This document shows, piece by piece, positions 9,161-15,458 of a stretch of 29,981 nt of DNA. The position numbers were made by a program, and so were the translations under genes. This stretch comes from JANXQE01 sp035651635. Its GTDB lineage: Bacteria > Verrucomicrobiota > Verrucomicrobiia > Limisphaerales > UBA8199. How positions within the stretch are numbered: position 1 is the first letter of the stretch; each line of letters begins with the position of its first letter. Below the pieces are notes generated by a model. That model was not told where the DNA came from, ran no database searches, and was given only the letters and a program-made list of their open reading frames with translations. The DNA lies in the NCBI GenBank assembly GCA_035651635.1, contig DASRFK010000318.1:1-29981 (forward strand). The letters run 5' to 3'.

Positions 9161-9224
9161 GCAGACCTGGCGAATGGCAACCGCGCTCCCGACAGGGAGA
9201 AATGGCCGGCACGGTCAAGGTTTC

Positions 9225-9797
9225 TTAATCTTTCGGATCGTCGGGCAGAAACTTATTGAAATCCTGAAGACCAGTTGCTTCGACGTTTTTGATGGTGGTC
9301 CAGCCGAAGCGCTTCAACTGGCCAGTTCCCGCGCCGGTGTCGTGTTTGGTCAACTGATAGATGTATTCACAGCGGCCGTAGTTGAATTCCAAAGATTCCT
9401 TGGGCAATTCTTCACCGCTGCCGGTGATGCCGCACTTGGTAATGACGCAGTGATGGAAAACGACCATGGCATATTTAACGGTGCCTCCCTCGGAAGTGCC
9501 TCCCGCGCGATAGAGATGGAGGACGATGGATTTAACGTTCGTGCCTTTGCAGCAGTACTTGACCAAATCGACGGTGGCAGTGTCGATGCCTTTGCTGGCA
9601 GTGAAAACATCGAAATTGGCGCGACCGACGGTAGCGCCGCCGCCGTCACTGCGAGAGGTCGTGACCGGCATGGAAACACCGAAGCCATAATCCGTAATCT
9701 CAATCGCCACGTCCGGCTGGCCACCATCTGGCACGGAGGTAGACTCACCTTTAATGCCCGAAGAGCCGTGAAAAACCAAATATGCATTGAACGCCAT
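9225..9797 (-). CDS. hcp: Hcp, main T6SS tube protein (Hcp 1)
   Basis: Hcp forms hexameric rings that stack into the inner tube. This 190-residue copy is the closest of the three to canonical Hcp: AYLVFHGSSGIKGESTS (5-21), DVAIEITDYGFGVSMP, FTASKGIDTATVDLVKYCCKG, SIVLHLYRAGG, and ELPKESLEFNYGRCEYIY. It follows tssC after 95 bases. A strong purine-rich ribosome site (9805-9818) fits high expression of a protein needed in many copies. Unusual for Hcp, it has several cysteines. It is slightly longer than typical, the extra residues being at the C-terminus. Confidence 0.95.
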   Translation of the reverse strand: MAFNAYLVFHGSSGIKGESTSVPDGGQPDVAIEITDYGFGVSMPVTTSRSDGGGATVGRANFDVFTASKGIDTATVDLVKYCCKGTNVKSIVLHLYRAGGTSEGGTVKYAMVVFHHCVITKCGITGSGEELPKESLEFNYGRCEYIYQLTKHDTGAGTGQLKRFGWTTIKNVEATGLQDFNKFLPDDPKD

Positions 9798-9804
9798 AAA
9801 CTAT

Positions 9805-9818
9805 CTCTTTCCTTTCCT
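9805..9818 (-). promoter_or_regulatory. Strong ribosome binding site of hcp1
   Basis: Reading the minus strand, AGGAAAGGAAAGAG lies 7 bases before the hcp1 ATG. It contains two overlapping GGAAAG matches to the Shine-Dalgarno consensus. Most neighbouring genes lack such a clear site, so this supports the start choice and high hcp translation. Confidence 0.75.
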
Positions 9819-9851
9819 GGTTGTTATTGTTGTTGAACGTTAGGGAAAATC

Positions 9852-9881
9852 GGGGCGGGCCGTAAACGAAACGGCAGCCCC
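9852..9881 (-). other. Hairpin between tssC and hcp1 (possible attenuator or processing site)
   Basis: GGGGC (9852-9856) pairs with GCCCC (9877-9881), and GCCGT (9859-9863) pairs with ACGGC (9871-9875), around a 7-base loop with a small internal bulge. In the minus-strand transcript it is followed within two bases by a short TTTT. It lies just after the tssC stop and before the strong hcp ribosome site. It may be a leaky terminator or an RNA-processing/stability element separating sheath and tube mRNA levels. Confidence 0.45.
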
Positions 9882-9892
9882 AATTCACCGGG

Positions 9893-11383
9893 TTATTTTT
9901 TGTTAGCGGGTAGTTTGGATACGAGCCGGAGTGACACCGTGAGGCCTTCGAGTTGATAATGAGGCTTGAGATAAAACTTCGAGGAGTAATAGCCCGGGTT
10001 ACTCTGATCTTCCTCAACGACGACCTGTGCTTCAGAAAGTGGGAACTTTGCTTTGGTCTCCTCTGAGGCAGTGGGGTCGGAGGTGACAAAGCCGCTAATC
10101 CATTTATTAAGCCAGGTTTCCAAGGTTTCCTTGGTGGCAAAGCCGCCGATTTTGTCGCGGACCATGCATTTGAGATAATGCGCGAACCGGCACGTAGCGA
10201 AGAGGTAAGGCAGGCGTGCGGCGAGGTTGGCATTGGCGGTGGCATCCGCGTCGTCGTAAACAGCGGGCTTTTGCAGCGATTGCGCCCCGACGAAGACGGC
10301 GAAGTCCGTGTTCTTCCAGTGGGAGATGGGCATCATGCCGCAATCGGCCAACTCCTTCTCACGCCGGTCGGTGATGCCGATTTCGGTCGGGCACTTCATG
10401 TCGACGCCACCGTCATCCGTGGGGAAGGAATGGACGGGCAAACCCTCGACCATGCCACCGGATTCAGCACCCCTGATGCGGGCGCACCAACCGTACAGCT
10501 TAAAGGCGCGGGTGATATTGGTGGCCATCGAATAGGCCGCATTGGTCCAGACATACTTGGTGTGATCGGCCCCGGCGGTGTCTTCTTCAAAGGCAAACTC
10601 GTCGACCGGCGAGGTTTTGGCGCCGTAGGGTATGCGCGCCAGCACGCGAGGCATAGTCAGGCCCAAATAGCGCGCGTCTTCCGATTCGCGCAGCGATTTC
10701 CAAGCGGCATATTCGGGGGTGCCGAAGATCTTGGCCAGGTCGCGCGGATTGCTGAGCTCCTGCCAGGTCTCCATATTGAGCAAGGAGGGAGCGGCGGCGG
10801 TGATGAACGGCGCATGAGCAGCGGCGGAAATCTGGGCGATGCCAGCGAGCATCTCCACATCCGGGGCGGAGTGGTCGAAGTAATAGTCGCCCATTAAGCA
10901 GCCGTAAGGCTGGCCGCCGGGCATGCCGAACTCTTCTTCGTACAGTTTCTTGAAGAGGGGGCTTTGGTCCCAAGCGGTGCCCTTAAACTTTTTGAGGGTC
11001 TTGGACACTTCCTTCTTGGAGATATTCATCACCCGGATCTTCAGGTTCTCTCCGGTCTCGGTGTTGTTGATCAGGTAATGCAGGCCGCGCCAGGTTCCTT
11101 CCAGGCTCTTAAAATCCTGATGGTGAAGGATCAGATTGACCTGTTCGGTGAGTTTTCGATCGATTTCGGCGATGATGGCCTCGATCGTTTTGATGGCATT
11201 GTCGGAAACGAGAGTGGAAGCGGCCAGGGCCTGCTCGGCCAAGGTTTGGACGGCGAGCTTGACGGCGCTTTTGGCTTCGTCGCTCTTGGGTTTAAATTCC
11301 TTGGTCAGGAGTGCTTCAAACTCGTTAAGTTCGGCTGTTGCTGCCGCCGGTTGCGCCTGTGCTTGTTCAACGGGGTCTGGCAT
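9893..11383 (-). CDS. tssC: TssC / VipB, large sheath subunit
   Basis: TssC pairs with TssB to form the contractile sheath around the Hcp tube. The 496-residue product shows the family landmarks HHQDFKSLEGTWRGLHYL (87-104), YGCLMGDYYFDHSAPDVEML (160-179), a segment ending PRVLARIPYGAKTSPVDEF and YVWTNAAYSMATNI. The C-terminal domain is intact with CRFAHYLKCMVRDKIGGF (398-415) and a closing KPHYQLEGLTVSLRLVSKL. Length is normal (about 490-500). It starts 35 bases after the tssB stop. This is the canonical copy, in contrast to the TssB-TssC fusion at 12489-14303. Confidence 0.97.
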   Translation of the reverse strand: MPDPVEQAQAQPAAATAELNEFEALLTKEFKPKSDEAKSAVKLAVQTLAEQALAASTLVSDNAIKTIEAIIAEIDRKLTEQVNLILHHQDFKSLEGTWRGLHYLINNTETGENLKIRVMNISKKEVSKTLKKFKGTAWDQSPLFKKLYEEEFGMPGGQPYGCLMGDYYFDHSAPDVEMLAGIAQISAAAHAPFITAAAPSLLNMETWQELSNPRDLAKIFGTPEYAAWKSLRESEDARYLGLTMPRVLARIPYGAKTSPVDEFAFEEDTAGADHTKYVWTNAAYSMATNITRAFKLYGWCARIRGAESGGMVEGLPVHSFPTDDGGVDMKCPTEIGITDRREKELADCGMMPISHWKNTDFAVFVGAQSLQKPAVYDDADATANANLAARLPYLFATCRFAHYLKCMVRDKIGGFATKETLETWLNKWISGFVTSDPTASEETKAKFPLSEAQVVVEEDQSNPGYYSSKFYLKPHYQLEGLTVSLRLVSKLPANKK

Positions 11384-11418
11384 ATATAAATGGTACTTCT
11401 TTGGTTACGAGTGCGGGT

Positions 11419-11931
11419 TCAGGATGCCGCCGGTTCAGCCGGCTTGGGGGAGGCGGCCAACGATTTGAGCAGTTCAGGGTCCTGCAGGAGTTTGCCGACA
11501 AGGTCCTCGGCTTTGCCTTTGCCATCCATGTAGGTCAGCAAATTGGCCAATTGCGTCCGGGCGGTGAGGAGTTTATTGAGCGAATCGACCTTGCGAGCCA
11601 CCGCAGCCGGCGAAAAATCGTCCATTGATTCAAACCTCATTTCGACGCTCAGGTTGCCCTCGCCCGTCAGCGTATTGGGCACCTGGAATGCAACGCGCGG
11701 TTTGCACGACTTAAGTCGTTCGTCGAAATTGTCGACGTCGATATCCAGAAACTTCCGATCGGCCACATCGGGCAGAGGCTCGGCCGGTTTGCCCGACAGA
11801 TCGGCCATCACACCCATGACGAACGGAAGCTCGACTTTTTTTTGCGCACCGTAGAGTTCAACATCATATTCGATTTGAACGCGGGGGGCGCGGTTGCGGG
11901 CGATGAATTTCTGACTGCTTGCTTTGGCCAT
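11419..11931 (-). CDS. tssB: TssB / VipA, small sheath subunit
   Basis: TssB forms the sheath protomer with TssC. The 170 residues carry VQIEYDVELYGAQKKVELPF (18-37), a following GVMADLSG motif, KFLDIDVDNFDERLKSCKPR and MRFESMDDFSPAAVARKV, all standard for the family. The tail contains DLVGKLLQDPELLKSLAAS, the usual TssB C-terminal helix region. It is the first minus-strand gene left of the divergent region, so it probably opens a transcript running through tssC-hcp-tagJ-tssE-F-G-H-vgrG. No strong Shine-Dalgarno is seen. Confidence 0.96.
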   Translation of the reverse strand: MAKASSQKFIARNRAPRVQIEYDVELYGAQKKVELPFVMGVMADLSGKPAEPLPDVADRKFLDIDVDNFDERLKSCKPRVAFQVPNTLTGEGNLSVEMRFESMDDFSPAAVARKVDSLNKLLTARTQLANLLTYMDGKGKAEDLVGKLLQDPELLKSLAASPKPAEPAAS

Positions 11932-12000
11932 AATCGTTCTTTAGTTACGTCGGTACTGACAATCCCGATTACTCTGTTAGTCGTGTGGAATCTGGCATTA

Positions 12001-12030
12001 TTTTTAATCTCAATGGGTGGTCGCCGTCAA
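12001..12030 (-). promoter_or_regulatory. Candidate sigma70-type promoter for tssB and the downstream T6SS block
   Basis: On the minus strand, TTGACG (12030-12025) and TAAAAA (12006-12001) are separated by 18 bases. A start would fall near 11994, leaving a leader of about 60 bases before tssB. The -35 is 5/6 and the -10 is 4/6 to consensus. The region is locally AT-rich and is the only sizeable gap before tssB. The host's promoter consensus is unknown, so this is tentative. Confidence 0.35.
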
Positions 12031-12054
12031 CATATTTCGCTAATGGTTTTCGTA

Positions 12055-12069
12055 CGGATTTCGTATCCG
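12055..12069. other. Small inverted repeat in the divergent region (possible operator)
   Basis: CGGAT and ATCCG flank TTCGT. The 15-base element sits between the candidate minus-strand promoter (12001-12030) and the plus-strand one (12103-12131). It could be a regulator site, but five-base arms arise easily by chance. Confidence 0.15.
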
Positions 12070-12102
12070 CAAAGCACCCGACTGACGCTCAGGGGGCGCG
12101 CA

Positions 12103-12131
12103 TTGACACAAACCAGACCACGCTTTAGGCT
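12103..12131 (+). promoter_or_regulatory. Candidate sigma70-type promoter for the small plus-strand gene
   Basis: A perfect TTGACA (12103-12108) is followed after 17 bases by TAGGCT (12126-12131), which keeps the first two bases and the last base of the -10 consensus. Transcription would begin around 12138, leaving only about 8-9 bases before the ATG at 12147. The GAAAGAG at 12135-12141 would then be partly lost, so either translation is nearly leaderless or the true start is elsewhere. Confidence 0.45.
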
Positions 12132-12146
12132 GTTGAAAGAGTACAT

Positions 12147-12416
12147 ATGACCGTCGAACAGGCCGAAGCCGTCCTCAGTCCCACCGGGGTGACCATCGCC
12201 CTTCAGCATCGATTCGCTTTTGACACTGGTACCATTTTGCGCCTGGACAATTACGCGATGATCAACATTTTCGATGACGGGCGCTATTATATACAGGGAG
12301 AAAACATCGAATCTTTGGTGGCTCTGTTCCGCGCGACGGAAGAACCTTGGGACCCCGAGACCTGGTCAGGCGAACTGCCCCAACAAGGCCTCCCGCCAAT
12401 TTTCCCTCTCTCCTGA
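12147..12416 (+). CDS. Small hypothetical protein, divergent within the T6SS locus
   Basis: An 89-residue frame, the only one on the plus strand I accept. I do not recognise the family with certainty. The central segment GTILRLDNYAMINIFDDGRY followed by YIQGEN resembles beta-strand patterns such as the N-terminal TBP-like domain of RNase HIII and some predicted nucleotide-binding proteins, but this is only a visual likeness. The rest is Glu/Trp-rich (EEPWDPETW). Support for being real: a perfect -35 with 17-base spacing to a plausible -10, a GAAAGAG five bases before the ATG, and no overlap with minus-strand genes. It could be a regulator or an unrelated small insertion. No signal peptide or membrane segment. 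Confidence 0.6.
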   Translation: MTVEQAEAVLSPTGVTIALQHRFAFDTGTILRLDNYAMINIFDDGRYYIQGENIESLVALFRATEEPWDPETWSGELPQQGLPPIFPLS

Positions 12417-12488
12417 GGCAGGCGATCCGGCTTCAGGCGCCATCCGATCAAGCCATCGGCTTTGTACCATCCCACGCAATTTGGTGGC

Positions 12489-14303
12489 TCAGGAACCAAG
12501 CTCTTTGAGAAGTTTGGCCAGGTCCGGGTCAATTTCCGGCTCGGCGTTGTCGCCGGCAACAGCTTCGGGCTCGGCGGCCACCGGTTGAGTTTCCTCGTTG
12601 AGGCTCGCCAAGAGCTTATCCAGTTCGGGATCACCGGCCTCGGCCTGAGGCTCTGGGGCGGGAGGCGTTTCGGTGGTTTCGGTCGAAGACTCAGTTGCAG
12701 CGGGTTCACCGACCGTTTCAGCCCGCTCAGGCGATGAGGTCTCCTGAGGCGAGCTCTCCTCCTCGGGTTCCGCAGGTTTGGCAGAACGAGCCGGAGTGGG
12801 GCTCGGAGGAGAAGACTCCGTAACTGGCTGCCACGGACCGCGCAGCAAGCCGCCCGTGAGGGAGCCGAATCCCGCTAACCGGACTTCTGGACGGCCTTTG
12901 ATCGAAAGCAGGGGAACAAAGCCATGTTTGATCACCAGCTCGGCTGCCTTGGAGCTGAGCATTCGTTCGGTGCAAGGCAGAGCGGTCTGGTCGCCGTCCG
13001 GGTCGGAATAATAATAAAAGGGCATCTCGCCTAGACTGAGGACAGAGCCGGGTTTCATTTTGGAGCCTTGTTGCGAGAAGGTGGCGCCCAGCAATAACCC
13101 GGCAATTACCGCCGGGTTACCCCAAAGCATTCCACTCAAGCCGGCTTGCGGCGTGAACTCCTCAAAATCGAATGATTCAATCGGGTCCGTGCGTTCGCCG
13201 TAGGGCGCCCGCAGCAGGAATCGCGGCACCGCCAAAGCCAGGTAAGCGGCTTCTGGCATTTCAGCCAAAGCGCCCCAAGCCTGCTTGATCAACGGGTGGA
13301 GATCGCCAGGCTTCGTCTCAAGACAGCTGCTTCCCACGCCGGCCACGAAGGCGGTTTGGCTTTGAGCCACAATTCGCGCTAACCGGCCGAGCAACTCGGC
13401 GTGCGGAGGTGTTTGTTCAAAGGTATAATTGCCGATGACCAGAGCTAACGGTCCTTGAGCTGCATCGAGAGCCGGTTGTTCGACCAATATTTTATAGAGT
13501 CCGGAATTCTCCAGCGCATCTGCTTTGCTGAGGTCGCCGGCGATCTCCTCGGCGGTAAGGTCATAGAGGACAATTTGCAGGTGCTCGTCGGTTTCGAGGC
13601 GTCGCACCAACATGTCGACCGAACGCCACAGTCCCTCAAAGCACTGAAAATCCGGGTGATGCAACACCGAGCGCATGGTCGCGGCCAGTGCCGAATCGAC
13701 CGTTTCCACCAGTTCATCCTGGCGGGGGTCCTTGGCTGGAACGACATAGGGTCCGACGGCCTGCTTGAGCATCTCGGCAATGGGAGTCGAAGACTTGGCC
13801 ACGACGGTTGGAGCGCCGATTAATCGGGCGAAATCGCTCAATTTGCCATTCGCAGGAATGGACGCACCCCGTGGCCGGAAGCGGGGAGTTCGGACCGCCT
13901 TGGTTCCGGCCCAAGCCTGAAGTTCCTTGGCGGCCTTGGCAAAAGTGGAGGGTGTTTTGAGGCGTTGCCGCAGGCCGGCCATTTCACTGAAGATGGGCAG
14001 ATTGTTAAAAAGCTGGTCGGGGTGCAGATCATCCATCGAGTTAACCGCCAGCTCGATCACCGCGCCATCGGGTCCGAGCGGCAAACGCAGCTTGACGCCA
14101 AACCGCTTCAGCACCGCGTCCAAATTATCACAGTCGACTTTCAGCGGTTTGCGCGCGGCCAGCGCGCCGCCCGTGTCGAGTTTGCCGGAATTGGCCCGGC
14201 CAGAAAAATCCCCGAGCAAGGCCATGCGAAAGCTGCCGGATTTGCGCGGTGCGGGACGAGAAGCGGCCGCACGCATCGAGCCGAAATTCACTTCATAGGC
14301 CAT
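12489..14303 (-). CDS. TssB-TssC fusion protein (second sheath-like protein) with acidic tail
   Basis: This 604-residue protein joins a TssB-like N-terminus to a TssC-like domain. TssB-like features: FRMALLGDFSGRAN (25-38), then KPLKVDCDNLDAVLKRFGV (52-70) and AVNSMDDLHPDQLF. TssC-like features: HHPDFQCFEGLWRSVDML (215-232), LALVIGNYTFEQTPPHAELL, RFLLRAPYGERTDPIESF (361-378) and a MLWGNPAVI segment. The TssC part stops near residue 490. It lacks the roughly 110-residue C-terminal region that canonical TssC has. Instead there is a Glu/Ser/Pro-rich tail ending in two copies of a DPxLxKLL-type motif (558-565, 592-599). A complete separate TssB/TssC pair is nearby, so this is an extra component, perhaps a sheath cap, initiator or ClpV/TagJ-binding adaptor. 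It lies 57 bases after tssA. Confidence 0.85.
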   Translation of the reverse strand: MAYEVNFGSMRAAASRPAPRKSGSFRMALLGDFSGRANSGKLDTGGALAARKPLKVDCDNLDAVLKRFGVKLRLPLGPDGAVIELAVNSMDDLHPDQLFNNLPIFSEMAGLRQRLKTPSTFAKAAKELQAWAGTKAVRTPRFRPRGASIPANGKLSDFARLIGAPTVVAKSSTPIAEMLKQAVGPYVVPAKDPRQDELVETVDSALAATMRSVLHHPDFQCFEGLWRSVDMLVRRLETDEHLQIVLYDLTAEEIAGDLSKADALENSGLYKILVEQPALDAAQGPLALVIGNYTFEQTPPHAELLGRLARIVAQSQTAFVAGVGSSCLETKPGDLHPLIKQAWGALAEMPEAAYLALAVPRFLLRAPYGERTDPIESFDFEEFTPQAGLSGMLWGNPAVIAGLLLGATFSQQGSKMKPGSVLSLGEMPFYYYSDPDGDQTALPCTERMLSSKAAELVIKHGFVPLLSIKGRPEVRLAGFGSLTGGLLRGPWQPVTESSPPSPTPARSAKPAEPEEESSPQETSSPERAETVGEPAATESSTETTETPPAPEPQAEAGDPELDKLLASLNEETQPVAAEPEAVAGDNAEPEIDPDLAKLLKELGS

Positions 14304-14308
14304 AATTG

Positions 14309-14315
14309 TCCTTTT
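14309..14315 (-). promoter_or_regulatory. Ribosome binding site of the TssB-TssC fusion gene
   Basis: AAAAGGA on the minus strand lies 5 bases before the ATG at 14303, a good Shine-Dalgarno. It confirms the start and thus that the TssB-like part belongs to the same protein. Confidence 0.65.
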
Positions 14316-14360
14316 GAGGAAGGCACTTTAATCGGGCGGCAGCACCGGTATGGCGTTGCG

Positions 14361-15395
14361 TCATTTGTCGGTTTTGGCTCCGGTAATTACCTGGAGCTGC
14401 CCCAAAGCATCGGGAGTCAAGTCGGTCATAATGGTCATGAAATCAGCGTCAACCAATCGCTGGGCCCGCTGGAGAATCAGCGGCACGGGGCTGGACGGCT
14501 CGTTTTGACGATAGAAATCGCAGATCAAACCCAAGGCTTTGACCACGTCAGCCCGGCTCTGAATGGTGCCGGACATGCCTGGCCCGCCTGTTCCGGCCGT
14601 TCGAGTGGGACCCGGGGCGGCGGTGGAACCACTCTCCTGCGCTTCCGCGGGGGCTCCCGAAGCCGCAGTGTAAGGCTCGACGGCCCGCTTCATTTCCGTC
14701 AAGGCCTTGGTCAGCGCGTCAAAATTAACGCCTCGCCCCGCGCCGAGAGTCATATCTAAAAAACTCTCGATGGCCTGGGCATGGCCCAGCGCGGCATCCG
14801 CCAAACCTAAAGTAACTGTCGCCGCCTCCGGCCCAGCATCTCGAAAGGCTGCCTGGATCTGATTGAGATCCGGGCCGGCGCCTGAAGCGGCGCCCTCGGC
14901 TGCTCCTTTATCGACCTTTTCTTTAGCATCGAGAACCTGGCGCAGGGTAATGCGTCCCATCGCCGGGGAGTTACACACTACCACACCGGTTACCTCCAGT
15001 ACGAACGCGGGACTCGAGAGATTATTAAGTATGTTGAGCCGCTCGGTTGGGTCGTTATTATCATCGGGATCGAGCTTGGGAAAAATGTCCGGCCAGTACA
15101 TCTCGGTCAAACCGCGAGCGACGGCGATGCCATCGCGCAGGCCTTCCAAGCCGCCGATTTTCAAGAGCGCGCGGGTCAGAATGGTCGCGGCGCCAAGATG
15201 CTTGGATTGCGACAAAACTTCGAGGGCGGATTCGCGCACCTCTTTCCAATCCGGTTCTTCGGCGGGACTGAACTGCGTCTCGGGTTTGCCGCGCGCCAAG
15301 GATTCAAGATTTTGGAAGGAAGGGTGATAGGTAAAGTCTTCCCCACATGGCTTGTCCGGCGCAACTGGCTTGAGCAGGTCTTCAACGTTGATCAT
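14361..15395 (-). CDS. tssA: TssA, ImpA-family baseplate/sheath assembly protein
   Basis: TssA proteins share an ImpA_N domain and guide baseplate, tube and sheath assembly. The 344-residue product has the N-terminal signature CGEDFTYHPSFQNLESLA (17-34), then EPDWKEVRESALEVL and a WPDIFPKLDPDDNNDPTERL stretch. The C-terminal end carries QNEPSSPVPLILQRAQRL (297-314) followed by a short helix-rich end. Length and ending match the short TssA class typified by Pseudomonas TssA1 (baseplate-like), not the long distal-cap class. An Ala/Gly/Pro-rich linker lies near 245-270. It starts 63 bases after the TagF fusion gene. Confidence 0.92.
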   Translation of the reverse strand: MINVEDLLKPVAPDKPCGEDFTYHPSFQNLESLARGKPETQFSPAEEPDWKEVRESALEVLSQSKHLGAATILTRALLKIGGLEGLRDGIAVARGLTEMYWPDIFPKLDPDDNNDPTERLNILNNLSSPAFVLEVTGVVVCNSPAMGRITLRQVLDAKEKVDKGAAEGAASGAGPDLNQIQAAFRDAGPEAATVTLGLADAALGHAQAIESFLDMTLGAGRGVNFDALTKALTEMKRAVEPYTAASGAPAEAQESGSTAAPGPTRTAGTGGPGMSGTIQSRADVVKALGLICDFYRQNEPSSPVPLILQRAQRLVDADFMTIMTDLTPDALGQLQVITGAKTDK

Positions 15396-15458
15396 AAAGG
15401 TGGTTGGGTTCCGGAATTTGTCAGTCGTTCACATGGCCGGCCGGGTTCAAAGCCAGGG

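Noticed and set aside
9186..9199. CTCCC/GGGAG hairpin between hcp1 and hcp2, as a terminator
   Set aside because: Five base pairs without a T-run; too weak to call, and the downstream hcp genes appear to depend on read-through.
11842..12150. Plus-strand open frame of 102 codons crossing the tssB start and divergent region
   Set aside because: It overlaps the tssB N-terminus and the candidate promoters, and has no family likeness.
12412..12437. CCTGA/TCAGG inverted repeat after the small plus-strand gene, as a terminator
   Set aside because: Only five-base arms with a 16-base loop and no T-run.
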